NCBI GenBank assembly: GCA_018402485.1
Contig: JAGYIY010000005.1
Coordinates: 1 to 36,953 of the forward strand
DNA length: 36,953 nt
Reading direction: 5' to 3'
Source: Roseivirga sp.
GTDB lineage: Bacteria; Bacteroidota; Bacteroidia; Cytophagales; Cyclobacteriaceae
A model generated the notes under the pieces. That model was not told where the DNA came from, ran no database searches, and worked only from the letters and a program-made list of their open reading frames with translations. This document shows, piece after piece, positions 7,370 through 15,920 of the stretch; the first letter of the stretch is position 1; every line of letters starts with the position of its first letter. The translations under genes and the position numbers were made by a program.

Positions 7370-8362
7370 ATGAGAGGTAAAAAAGTTCTAGTTACAGGAG
7401 CCGATGGGTTTATTGGAAGCCATTTAGTTGAAGAATTAATTAGAAATGGTGCAAAGGTTAGGGCATTTTGCTTCTATAACTCATTTAATTCATGGGGATG
7501 GATTGATAGTTTACCAGATGATATAAAAGACCAACTAGAGATTTTCACTGGGGATATTCGAGATCCAAATGGAGTGAAAACAGCACTTCAGGGGATGGAT
7601 GTTGTTTTTCATTTGGCGGCACTAATTGCAATCCCATTCAGCTATCATTCTCCGGATTCATATATCGATACAAATATCAAGGGGACGTTAAATATTATTC
7701 AAGCAGCGAGGGATCTAGGTTTGGAGAGAGTACTGGTCACTTCGACTTCTGAGGTGTATGGTACAGCACACTATATCCCAATCGATGAGAAGCATCCTCG
7801 CCAGCCACAATCGCCTTATTCTGCATCTAAAATTGGTGCAGATTGTATAGCGGAATCTTTTTATAAAAGTTTCGATCTGCCCATTACTATAGTGAGACCT
7901 TTTAATACCTATGGTCCAAGACAGTCAGCAAGAGCAGTAATTCCCACAGTGATTACTCAGCTTCTTAATGGGGAGGAACAGATTAAGTTAGGGGACTTGA
8001 GTCCTACACGAGATCTACTCTTCGTAAAGGATACAGCTAGAGGGTTTATTGAAATAGCGCAGAGCAGCTCTTTGATTGGTGAAGATTGTAATATTGCTAC
8101 TGAAACAGAAATTTCTATTGGAGATTTGGCCCATGAAATTATTTCACAAATCAATCCTAAAGCAGTGATTGTGCAGGATGTGACAAGAATCAGACCTACA
8201 AAAAGTGAGGTATTCAGGTTATATGGTTCGGCAGCAAGAATTAAAGAACATACGAACTGGAATGCTAATTTCTCATTAACAGACGGAATTGCTGAAACAA
8301 TTTCGTGGTTCAAAGACAAAAATAATCTCTCGCACTACAAGCACGACATTTACAATATATAG
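7370..8362 (+). CDS. legB: LegB: NAD-dependent 4,6-dehydratase for nucleotide-activated GlcNAc
   Basis: This extended short-chain dehydrogenase has 330 residues. It has TGADGFIGS (9-17) for NAD binding and the catalytic pair Y150xxxK154 in PYSASK. The active-site loop reads TSTSEVYG (124-131), with Ser where most dehydratases have Asp, which matches LegB-type enzymes. NTYGPRQ follows near 180. The reaction removes water from GDP- or UDP-GlcNAc to give the 4-keto-6-deoxy sugar, the first committed step of legionaminic acid synthesis. It lies just before legC, in the usual order. The presence of ptmE downstream makes GDP-GlcNAc the more likely substrate. Confidence 0.88.
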   Translation: MRGKKVLVTGADGFIGSHLVEELIRNGAKVRAFCFYNSFNSWGWIDSLPDDIKDQLEIFTGDIRDPNGVKTALQGMDVVFHLAALIAIPFSYHSPDSYIDTNIKGTLNIIQAARDLGLERVLVTSTSEVYGTAHYIPIDEKHPRQPQSPYSASKIGADCIAESFYKSFDLPITIVRPFNTYGPRQSARAVIPTVITQLLNGEEQIKLGDLSPTRDLLFVKDTARGFIEIAQSSSLIGEDCNIATETEISIGDLAHEIISQINPKAVIVQDVTRIRPTKSEVFRLYGSAARIKEHTNWNANFSLTDGIAETISWFKDKNNLSHYKHDIYNI

Positions 8363-8368
8363 TTGGCA

Positions 8369-9511
8369 ATGCACTTTGAAAGAGAAATTAGTTTTATAAG
8401 GTCTCAGTTTGCTGGACAGGATTTTATACCTCTTCATGAGCCAAGGTTTGTGGGTAGCGAAAAGAGCTATGTAAATGAGGCAATTGATAGCACTTTTGTT
8501 TCTTCGGTTGGTACTTTCGTGGATCAGGTGGAAACTTCTATTGCCGAAGCAACCGGTACAGCTAAAGCTGTAGCTGTCGTAAACGGCACTTCCGCTCTGC
8601 AAGTAAGTTTAAGACTAGTTGGCGTAATGAAAGGGGATGAGGTAATCACACAGGCGCTTACCTTTGTTGCCACTTCGAATGCCATAGCTTATAATGGGGC
8701 TCACCCGGTATTTATTGATGTAGATCTCGACACAATGGGCTTATCACCCAAAGCATTAGAGATATTTTTAGAAACAAACTGCGAACTTAGAGAAGGAGTC
8801 TGCATCAATAAAAACTCCGGCAGAGTAATCAGAGCTTGTGTTCCTATGCACACATTTGGCTTTATGATTCATATGGATGAGCTTAAACACGTGTGTTCAA
8901 AATGGCAGATTACTATTGTAGAGGATGCCGCTGAGGCAGTTGGCAGTACCTATAAAGGACAACCAGCCGGTAGCTTCGGTAAACTGTCGGCACTAAGTTT
9001 TAATGGTAATAAGATTATTACTGCTGGAGGAGGAGGGGCGATTGCCTCAAATGATATTGATTTAGCTTCAAAAGCAAAATATTTGACGACAACAGCCAAA
9101 GTGCCTCATCCTTGGGATTATTATCATGATGAATTAGGTTATAATTTCAGAATGCCCAATTTAAATGCAGCCTTGTTGTGTGGACAACTCGAAAAGTTGA
9201 ATTTTTTTATTCAAAAGAAGAGAAACTTGGCACTGGCGTATGCTGAGTTCTTTGCGGAGAGGGGAATAAAATTTAGAACAGAACCTAGCGAAACCAAATC
9301 TAACTATTGGTTGATGTCATTAGAACTTGACTCTGAAAAAGACAGAGATGCTTTTTTAGCAGATACAAACACTAATAATGTGATGACACGTCCTATCTGG
9401 AAACTAAACTGTGATTTACCCATGTATGCTCATTGTGAATCGGGCCCATTAGAGAATTCCAGGTTCTTAGAAAAAAGAATTGTCAATATTCCAAGCAGTG
9501 TCATACTCTAA
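8369..9511 (+). CDS. legC: LegC: PLP-dependent aminotransferase
   Basis: This is a DegT/DnrJ/EryC1-family aminotransferase of about 380 residues. The PLP-binding lysine is K215 in FNGNKIITAGGGG. D186 in the EDAAEA motif should contact the cofactor's pyridine nitrogen. Other family features are VNGTSAL (71-77) and YNFRMPNLNAAL further on. It transfers an amino group to C4 of the LegB product. The ATG at 8369 is preferred over the TTG at 8363. The gene follows legB by only a few bases, supporting stepwise action in one operon. Confidence 0.9.
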   Translation: MHFEREISFIRSQFAGQDFIPLHEPRFVGSEKSYVNEAIDSTFVSSVGTFVDQVETSIAEATGTAKAVAVVNGTSALQVSLRLVGVMKGDEVITQALTFVATSNAIAYNGAHPVFIDVDLDTMGLSPKALEIFLETNCELREGVCINKNSGRVIRACVPMHTFGFMIHMDELKHVCSKWQITIVEDAAEAVGSTYKGQPAGSFGKLSALSFNGNKIITAGGGGAIASNDIDLASKAKYLTTTAKVPHPWDYYHDELGYNFRMPNLNAALLCGQLEKLNFFIQKKRNLALAYAEFFAERGIKFRTEPSETKSNYWLMSLELDSEKDRDAFLADTNTNNVMTRPIWKLNCDLPMYAHCESGPLENSRFLEKRIVNIPSSVIL

Positions 9512-9522
9512 AGCTATTTCCA

Positions 9523-10548
9523 ATGTTGAATAAAGTAATGATCATCGCTGAAGCAGGCGTAAATCATAATGGTGATGTCAATAGGGCGAAGGAACTAATT
9601 GTAGCTGCGGCTGAGGCGGGTGTTGATTTTGTTAAGTTCCAAACATTCCAAGCGGAGAAATTAGTCAATAAGACTGCAAAAAAAGCTGACTATCAAATGA
9701 AGAATCTGAATGATGGTGACGATTCTCAGTACGCAATGTTGAAAAAACTGGAACTCTCACATGATGACCACTTGGAATTAATTAAATACTGCAAGTCCAA
9801 GAACGTTCGCTTTTTTTCAACAGCTTTTGACCTGGACGGCTTAGATTATTTACTTCAACTTGGCTTTGATCATTTTAAGATACCTAGCGGAGAAATCACA
9901 AATTATCCTTACCTCAAAAAGGTGGCTTCATTCAGAAAGCCTGTTATTCTTTCAACCGGGATGGCGAATCTTAAGGAAATAGAGGATGCGTTGGAAGTTC
10001 TGACATCTGAAGGCCTTAGCAAAAACGATATAACGGTTCTTCACTGTAATACGGAGTACCCTACACCTATGCAGGATGTTAATCTGCTTGCAATGAGGAC
10101 AATAGAAACTACATGTGGTGTTCAAATTGGATATTCTGATCATACTTTGGGTATTGAGGTCCCTATAGCTGCAGTTGCCCTTGGTGCAAGGGTGATCGAA
10201 AAGCACTTTACGCTAGATAGAACACTTCCTGGGCCGGACCATAAAGCTTCTTTAGAACCAGACGAATTGAAGGCTATGGTAGAAGGTATTAGAAATATTG
10301 AATTAGCAATGTCTGGAGATGGGAGCAAAAGACCATCGGCAAGTGAATCAAAAAATCTAGACATTGTAAGAAAGAGCATACATCTGAAAAACGATAAAAG
10401 GAAAGGAGATGTGATATTGAAAGAAGACTTAACAATATTAAGGCCGGGCACGGGTATTTCCCCTATGAAGTTTGAAGACGTTTTAGGTCAAAAGGTAAAG
10501 AGAGACATAAAAGCATTCAGCATTTTGCAAGAAAAAGACTTATGCTAG
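9523..10548 (+). CDS. legI: LegI: legionaminic acid synthase (NeuB family)
   Basis: This 341-residue protein has the NeuB architecture: a TIM barrel at about 1-270 (IIAEAGVNHNGD at 7-18, VKFQTF, PSGEITN, STGMAN, GYSDHT, EKHFT) and a C-terminal SAF domain from about 285. It condenses phosphoenolpyruvate with the 2,4-diacetamido-2,4,6-trideoxy-mannose released by LegG, making the nine-carbon acid. The closely related sialic and pseudaminic acid synthases have the same fold. The legionaminate assignment rests on the surrounding legB, legC, legG and ptmE set. It overlaps legG by 7 bp. Confidence 0.9.
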   Translation: MLNKVMIIAEAGVNHNGDVNRAKELIVAAAEAGVDFVKFQTFQAEKLVNKTAKKADYQMKNLNDGDDSQYAMLKKLELSHDDHLELIKYCKSKNVRFFSTAFDLDGLDYLLQLGFDHFKIPSGEITNYPYLKKVASFRKPVILSTGMANLKEIEDALEVLTSEGLSKNDITVLHCNTEYPTPMQDVNLLAMRTIETTCGVQIGYSDHTLGIEVPIAAVALGARVIEKHFTLDRTLPGPDHKASLEPDELKAMVEGIRNIELAMSGDGSKRPSASESKNLDIVRKSIHLKNDKRKGDVILKEDLTILRPGTGISPMKFEDVLGQKVKRDIKAFSILQEKDLC

Positions 10549-11708
10549 TAAGACGTAAAGTATGCGTACTAACAGGCACGAGGGCTGAATTCGGGCTTCT
10601 TAGTTGTTTAATTGATGAACTCAAGGAAAGTCCTGCAATTGAACTGCAAATTGTAGTTACAGGGATGCATTTGTCCTCTGAATTTGGTTTGACAGTAACA
10701 AGTATTGAAGAATCAGGTTACCCGATTAGTAAACGAGTGGAGATGTTGGTTTCTTCGGATACATCAATTGGAATTTCTAAATCCATGGGGCTTGGAATGA
10801 TTTCTTTTTGTGAGGCTTTCGAAGAACTAAAACCTGATGTGATAGTAATTTTGGGCGATAGATTTGAAATGTTTGCAGCTGCAGCTGCAGCAATGATAGG
10901 GAATTTCCCAATAGCCCACATACACGGTGGAGAGTCAACAGAAGGCTTGATTGATGAACCAATAAGGCATTCTATCACAAAAATGGCTCATTTACACTTT
11001 ACTGCAACCGAGACATATAGAGAAAGAGTAATTCAACTTGGAGAACAACCAGATAGAGTTTTTAACACAGGAACACCTGGCTTAGATAACATTAAGAAGT
11101 TAAATCTCTTAGATAAGTCTGAGTTTGAGGACTCAATTAACTTTAAAATCGGGGATAAAACTGCTTTAGTAACCTTTCATCCGGTGACTTTAGAGGCGAA
11201 TACTGCCGAATTCCAATTCAAAGAAGTTTTAAAAGCCTTAGATTCCATAGACGGATTAAGAATAATATTCACCAAGCCTAATGCTGACACCGGTGGTCGG
11301 GTGATCATAAAGCTCATAGATGATTATGTGACAAATAATTCAGAAAAAGCATGCGCTTTTGTTTCATTAGGCCAATTGAGATATTTATCTGCATTAAAAC
11401 ATGTAAATGTTGTAGTTGGTAATTCATCTAGCGGACTCACTGAGGCCCCAAGTTTTAATGTTCCAACAATTAATTTAGGCGAGCGACAGAGAGGAAGAAT
11501 AAAAGCAGAATCTGTGTTAGATTGTAAGCCAATTGCTTCAGATTTAGTCCAGATTTTAAATACAGTGTTGACAAAAGAATTTGCTAAAAAAATAAGTGCT
11601 GTTAAAAACCCCTATGGTGATGGAGGAGCGTCAAAAAAGATTTATGAAATTCTCAAAGCCTTTCCATTGGAAGGGATTCTCAAAAAAAGATTTTACGATT
11701 TAAAATGA
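10542..11708 (+). CDS. legG: LegG: hydrolysing nucleotide-sugar 2-epimerase (NeuC family)
   Basis: This 388-residue GT-B-fold epimerase shows the NeuC signature throughout: TGTRAEFGLL near the N-terminus, GDRFEMFA, the HIHGGESTEG and IDEPIRH active-site region, TFHPVT, and VVGNSSSG near 295. It inverts C2 of the diacetamido-trideoxy sugar and releases the free mannose-type sugar from the nucleotide. It is coupled to legI (7-bp overlap) and to the formyltransferase after it (ATGA). A pseudaminate PseG is a different family, so this gene argues for a legionaminate-type rather than a pseudaminate-type product. Confidence 0.9.
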   Translation: MLVRRKVCVLTGTRAEFGLLSCLIDELKESPAIELQIVVTGMHLSSEFGLTVTSIEESGYPISKRVEMLVSSDTSIGISKSMGLGMISFCEAFEELKPDVIVILGDRFEMFAAAAAAMIGNFPIAHIHGGESTEGLIDEPIRHSITKMAHLHFTATETYRERVIQLGEQPDRVFNTGTPGLDNIKKLNLLDKSEFEDSINFKIGDKTALVTFHPVTLEANTAEFQFKEVLKALDSIDGLRIIFTKPNADTGGRVIIKLIDDYVTNNSEKACAFVSLGQLRYLSALKHVNVVVGNSSSGLTEAPSFNVPTINLGERQRGRIKAESVLDCKPIASDLVQILNTVLTKEFAKKISAVKNPYGDGGASKKIYEILKAFPLEGILKKRFYDLK

Positions 11709-12592
11709 AGGTCTTTTTTATTGGCACTGTGAACTTCTCCAGACGGATGATGGAGACCCTACTAAAGATTAACAACATCGAGATCGTGGGTGTCGCTACT
11801 AAATCCATGTCCAAATTCAATTCTGATCATAGTGATTTGAGCGATCTTGCAAGTATTCACAATATTCCGTGGAAATACGTAAAAGATATCAATGCCAGTC
11901 ATACTATTAGATGGATTAAAAGCCTAAATCCAGATATAGTTTTCTGTTTTGGTTGGTCATCTCTTATTAAAAAAGATTTAATGGATGTTAGCCCAAGTGG
12001 AGTGATAGGCTATCATCCTGCAGAATTACCCATGAATAGAGGACGCCATCCCATAATATGGGCATTGGCGCTAGGCTTGAAGAGTACAGCTTCTACCTTT
12101 TTTCGAATGGATGAGGGGGCAGATAGTGGGCCGATATTAAGTCAGACTGAAATAGTAATTGATCAGAGTGATGACGCAAAATCTTTGTATGATAAGCTTG
12201 TCGTAGCTTCTAGAAAGCAGCTAATTAAAGCCTCAAAAATGCTAATCGAAGATAAAGTTAAGTGGATCGATCAGGATCATAGCCGTGCTAATAGTTGGAG
12301 AAAAAGAGGTCTTAGAGACGGTTTAATTGATTTTAGGTTGCATTCATCAACGATCTATAATTTAGTACGGGCATTGACAAAACCATATGTTGGTGCTCAC
12401 CTAATCCAAGATTCCAAAGAAGTAAAAATATGGAAAACCAAAATTGGTCCTCAAAAGCCAAGCAATCTTGAGCCAGGTAAAGTACTAGAAATTAATGAAA
12501 GCAATGAAGTCTTGGTCAAAACATGTGATGGCAGTATCTGGCTTGTTGAACATGATTTTGAAGATTTTCCAGTAGTAAATTCTTATTTATGA
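11705..12592 (+). CDS. Formyltransferase-family protein, Gly in place of the catalytic Asn
   Basis: This 295-residue protein has the Fmt-like formyltransferase fold. An N-terminal Rossmann half opens with KVFFIGTVNFS. The active-site loop is GVIGYHPAELP (99-109), and EGADSG (137-142) carries the catalytic Asp, D140. H104 is present, but the family Asn two residues before it is Gly (G102). A C-terminal domain from about 205 resembles the Fmt C-domain. The likely donor is N10-formyl-tetrahydrofolate and the likely acceptor an amino sugar. It overlaps legG by 4 bp and the following PIG-L deacetylase gene by 4 bp. Context suggests the deacetylase exposes an amine that this protein formylates. With Asn missing, the mechanism or acyl donor may differ. 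It is too closely linked to sugar genes to be the housekeeping Met-tRNA enzyme. Confidence 0.75.
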   Translation: MKVFFIGTVNFSRRMMETLLKINNIEIVGVATKSMSKFNSDHSDLSDLASIHNIPWKYVKDINASHTIRWIKSLNPDIVFCFGWSSLIKKDLMDVSPSGVIGYHPAELPMNRGRHPIIWALALGLKSTASTFFRMDEGADSGPILSQTEIVIDQSDDAKSLYDKLVVASRKQLIKASKMLIEDKVKWIDQDHSRANSWRKRGLRDGLIDFRLHSSTIYNLVRALTKPYVGAHLIQDSKEVKIWKTKIGPQKPSNLEPGKVLEINESNEVLVKTCDGSIWLVEHDFEDFPVVNSYL

Positions 12593-13269
12593 AGAAAAAA
12601 GTACTTTTCGTTTCAGCTCACCCAGATGATGAAATTTTAGGAGCGGGCGGAACACTAATTCGTCATAGAGATCAGGCAGATGATTTAGCTTGGCTTATTG
12701 TGACAAAAGTTTCTGAGGAAGGGGGGTTTTCAAGGGAAAGGGTGGATTCACGAGATTTGGAAATAAAAGAGATTGCCGAAAAACTGCAGTCAAAGGTATA
12801 TCAGTTAGACTACCCTACTATGAGCTTGAGTAGTGAATCTCTTATCAAACTTGTTCCACAAGTCTCAAATGTCTTTCAAGAATTTCAACCTGAAATCATT
12901 TATGTTTTAAATAGATCTGATGCTCATTCCGACCATAGAATAGTCTTTGATGCGGTTTTTTCATGCACAAAATCTTTCAGGTACCCTTTCATAAGAGAAG
13001 TACTTATGTATGAATGTTTATCTGAAACTGAATTTGCTCCAGCCCTTCATGAGAAAGTATTTTTGCCTAATTGCTTTGTAGACATCTCGGATACTATGGA
13101 AGAAAAGATAGACCTAATGAAGATCTATAAGTCTGAATTGGGTCCGCATCCATTCCCTCGCTCCGAAAGAAATATTAGGGCTTTAGCCACATTCAGGGGA
13201 GCGTCTTGTGGTGTTGAATACGCAGAGGCCTTTCAATTGTTAAAATCTATTAGAATTGATAAACTTTAG
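12589..13269 (+). CDS. PIG-L (LmbE-like) N-acetylglucosaminyl deacetylase family protein
   Basis: This 226-residue protein has the PIG-L zinc signature AHPDDE at residues 10-15 and a second metal site DAHSDH at 111-116. H11, D14 and one of H113 or H116 are the expected zinc ligands. Family members remove N-acetyl groups from sugars. No signal peptide is visible, so it should act in the cytoplasm on a monosaccharide, nucleotide sugar or lipid-linked intermediate. It overlaps the formyltransferase gene before it by 4 bp (ATGA) and ptmE after it by 14 bp. The acceptor could be position 5 or 7 of the nonulosonate, or a precursor. This is inference. Confidence 0.85.
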   Translation: MKKKVLFVSAHPDDEILGAGGTLIRHRDQADDLAWLIVTKVSEEGGFSRERVDSRDLEIKEIAEKLQSKVYQLDYPTMSLSSESLIKLVPQVSNVFQEFQPEIIYVLNRSDAHSDHRIVFDAVFSCTKSFRYPFIREVLMYECLSETEFAPALHEKVFLPNCFVDISDTMEEKIDLMKIYKSELGPHPFPRSERNIRALATFRGASCGVEYAEAFQLLKSIRIDKL

Positions 13270-14302
13270 AGAACATTTAATAAATAAGGAAGCAACTGTA
13301 AAGGACGCTCTCGCTCAATTCAATCGATTGGCAAAAGATGCGATCGTTTTTATTGTTGATCAAAATGATAAACTTTTAGGTAGTCTAACAGATGGCGATG
13401 TGAGAAGGGGCTTGCTCAAAGATTTGAGTATAAACAGTTCCGTTATGGATTTTACACAAAGCAATCCTAAGTACTTGATAAAAGGTGACTACTCAATTGA
13501 TGAAGTTATAGAATTAAGAAACGATAATTACAAGATTATACCTGTACTTGACTCCGATGGAAAAGTCCGTAATGTGATCAATTTTAGGTTTATTAAATCC
13601 TACATACCTGTCGATGCTGTGGTTATGGCAGGCGGTAGAGGTCAAAGACTAAGGCCTTTAACAGATACAATTCCCAAACCATTGCTTAAGGTTGGCGACA
13701 AATCAATAATTGATCATAATATAGACAGACTAAGAAAATTCGGAGTAGATGATTATTGGCTGTCGCTTGGTTATTTAGGTGATCAATTAGTGACTCACTT
13801 TGGAGATGGTTCAAGCAGAGGAATCAACATACGCTATCTATGGGAAGATGAGCCACAAGGAACGATTGGTGCAGTAAGTAAGATCGAGAACTTTGTTCAT
13901 GACCACGTTCTCATTACAAACTCCGATATTTTAACTGCTCTTAATTACGAAGATTTTTTTCTGGATCATATTAAAAATGATGCAGATATGTCTGTGGTAA
14001 CAATTCCATACTTGGTTGATGTACCTTATGCGGTGATGGAGACTTCTAACAATCATGTCATCTCATTCAAGGAAAAGCCTACCTATACATATTATAGTAA
14101 TGGAGGTATTTATCTTGTCAAGAAAGAAATCTTAAAAAGGATACCAAAAGGAGAGTTTTTTAATAGTACTGACCTCATGCAAGATTTGATAGAAGCGGGT
14201 GGTAAATTAGTATCATACCCAATCAGACAATATTGGTTGGATGTTGGAAAACATGAGGATTTTGAAAAGGCTCAAAACGATATTAAACATTTAGATTTGT
14301 GA
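13256..14302 (+). CDS. ptmE: PtmE: CBS-domain sugar-1-phosphate nucleotidyltransferase (GDP-glucosamine synthesis)
   Basis: This 348-residue fusion has two CBS motifs (about 1-115, including LLGSLTDGDVRRGLL) followed by a nucleotidyltransferase domain with AGGRGQRLRPLT at 125-136, then KPLL and NSDIL. In Campylobacter jejuni, PtmE makes GDP-glucosamine for legionaminate synthesis. The same domain order here supports the GDP route. The start is TTG at 13256 inside the preceding gene. No better start lies upstream of the first CBS strand. The next gene overlaps by 4 bp. Guanylyl versus uridylyl specificity is taken from the family, not read from this sequence. Confidence 0.85.
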   Translation: MINFREHLINKEATVKDALAQFNRLAKDAIVFIVDQNDKLLGSLTDGDVRRGLLKDLSINSSVMDFTQSNPKYLIKGDYSIDEVIELRNDNYKIIPVLDSDGKVRNVINFRFIKSYIPVDAVVMAGGRGQRLRPLTDTIPKPLLKVGDKSIIDHNIDRLRKFGVDDYWLSLGYLGDQLVTHFGDGSSRGINIRYLWEDEPQGTIGAVSKIENFVHDHVLITNSDILTALNYEDFFLDHIKNDADMSVVTIPYLVDVPYAVMETSNNHVISFKEKPTYTYYSNGGIYLVKKEILKRIPKGEFFNSTDLMQDLIEAGGKLVSYPIRQYWLDVGKHEDFEKAQNDIKHLDL

Positions 14303-15018
14303 GTAATATCTTGGTAACAATATGTGCTAGAGGTGGATCAAAAGGGATACCAGGGAAAAACATCAAAATTTTGAATGGCCAGCCACTTATTGCCTATTCT
14401 ATTCAAACAGCAAGAAAGTTTTGCGAGAAATTCGGAGCTCACCTATCTTTGAGTACAGATAGTGAAGAAATCAAAGTTATTGCTTCCAAATTTGGACTTG
14501 ACACACATTATGTTCGTCCAGCCTTTCTGGCTAATGATACTGCTGGAAAAGCAGATGCTCTGATAGATATTCTTGAGTTCGAAGAACAAAAAAGAGGTAT
14601 CAAGTACGATTATATTCTTGATCTCGACGTGACTTCCCCATTGCGAAATTTACTTGACTTAGAAGGTGCATTCAAAATGTTAAAATCTAATAGTCAGGCA
14701 ATAAATATCTTTTCTGTAAGCCCTGCCAGTCGAAATCCATATTTTAACATGGTAGAGATCAATGAGTCAGGTTTTGCCAAATTGGCGAAGAATCACGGTG
14801 AAATAAAATCCCGTCAAATGGCTCCTAAAGTGTATGATATGAATGCGTCATTCTATTTTTTCCGGAGACAATTTTTCACGGAAGGATACAAATCAAGTAC
14901 TACAGATAAATCACTGGCCTTTGTCGTACCTCATATATGTTTTGACTTGGATGAGCCAATTGATTTTATCATTATGGAATTCCTTTTAAGTGAGAACAAA
15001 CTAGATTTTACCCTATGA
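14299..15018 (+). CDS. legF: LegF: CMP-nonulosonate (CMP-legionaminate) synthetase
   Basis: This 239-residue NeuA-family cytidylyltransferase has the CTP-binding ARGGSKGIPGKN at residues 10-21, STDSEEI, then DLDVTSPLRN with the metal-binding Asp residues, and MNASFYFF. It activates the nine-carbon acid as CMP-sugar for glycosyltransfer. The start is GTG at 14299 overlapping the ptmE stop (GTGA). The ATG 4 bp before the end starts ptmF. Genuine sialate activation is possible by family, but the neighbours point to legionaminate. Confidence 0.9.
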   Translation: MSNILVTICARGGSKGIPGKNIKILNGQPLIAYSIQTARKFCEKFGAHLSLSTDSEEIKVIASKFGLDTHYVRPAFLANDTAGKADALIDILEFEEQKRGIKYDYILDLDVTSPLRNLLDLEGAFKMLKSNSQAINIFSVSPASRNPYFNMVEINESGFAKLAKNHGEIKSRQMAPKVYDMNASFYFFRRQFFTEGYKSSTTDKSLAFVVPHICFDLDEPIDFIIMEFLLSENKLDFTL

Positions 15019-15917
15019 GGTGCTTGTTCATTGGTCTTGGTTCAATTGCTTTGAAACATATTGAAGCGCTCAAGAAGAATAATATTCAAGAAATATTTGC
15101 GCTAAGGTCGAGCAAAAAAAGTATTGAATACGATGATGTAATTAGTTTATACGAGTGGGATCAAATCCCTTCAAATATAGATTTTGTAGTTATTTCTAAC
15201 CCAACTAGTGAGCATCTTAAATCAATTTTGAAAGCGGCTGATTTAAAAGTGCCTTTATTTATTGAGAAACCTCCTTTGATGAGTTTAGCAGGTTCTGATT
15301 ATTTGCTGAAGGTTATAAAAGATAACGCAATTCAAACCTATACAGCTTACAACTTGCGATTTCATCCGATTATCAAATGGTTAAAGGCAAATTTGAACCT
15401 TGATCGCATATTGGAAGTTCAAGCATATTGTGGTTCATATCTTCCAGAATGGAGGACCAGCGATTACAGAGATAATTATAGTGCAAAAAGGGAGCTAGGT
15501 GGAGGTGTCCATTTAGATTTAATCCATGAAATGGACTATTTAACTTGGATTCTGGGTCAACCAAATAATATAAATTCTCATTTCGCCAAAGTTTCCAATC
15601 TTGAAATTGACTCCGTAGACAGTGCATCATATCATCTTGAGTATGATAGATACAATGCGCATATTCTGCTAAATTATTTCCGAAGAGATACTAAAAGAAC
15701 CCTTGAGATAGTCATGAATAATGATTCATTCTTTGCCAACCTTATTGAAGGAACGATCAAAAATAATAAGGGAGAAATGTTATTTAAAACGGACGAGAAA
15801 ATTCAATATACCTATGACAAGCAAATGGAGTATTTCTTAGAAAATCTTAAGAGGGATAATTCATTTATGAATGCCATACCAGAGGCACTCCAAACACTAA
15901 AAAATGCACTTACATAA
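15015..15917 (+). CDS. ptmF: PtmF: Gfo/Idh/MocA-family oxidoreductase
   Basis: This 300-residue protein has an N-terminal dinucleotide-binding fold (CLFIGLGSIALKH, 3-15), the IEKPP motif near 88-92, and a C-terminal half with GGGVHLDLIHEMDY that matches the Gfo/Idh substrate domain. In C. jejuni, PtmF and PtmA are assigned to the early amino-sugar supply for GDP-linked legionaminate synthesis. The exact reaction is less well settled than the later steps. It is coupled to legF by a 4-bp overlap, and ptmA follows after 3 bases. Confidence 0.8.
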   Translation: MRCLFIGLGSIALKHIEALKKNNIQEIFALRSSKKSIEYDDVISLYEWDQIPSNIDFVVISNPTSEHLKSILKAADLKVPLFIEKPPLMSLAGSDYLLKVIKDNAIQTYTAYNLRFHPIIKWLKANLNLDRILEVQAYCGSYLPEWRTSDYRDNYSAKRELGGGVHLDLIHEMDYLTWILGQPNNINSHFAKVSNLEIDSVDSASYHLEYDRYNAHILLNYFRRDTKRTLEIVMNNDSFFANLIEGTIKNNKGEMLFKTDEKIQYTYDKQMEYFLENLKRDNSFMNAIPEALQTLKNALT

Positions 15918-15920
15918 TAA

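Noticed and set aside
10542..11708. Pseudaminic acid pathway instead of legionaminic acid
   Set aside because: The gene is a NeuC-type hydrolysing 2-epimerase rather than a PseG hydrolase, and ptmE/ptmF/ptmA are present. PseB- and PseC-specific features were not seen.
11705..12592. Housekeeping Met-tRNA formyltransferase
   Set aside because: It is overlapped with legG and a PIG-L deacetylase, and the active-site Asn is replaced by Gly.
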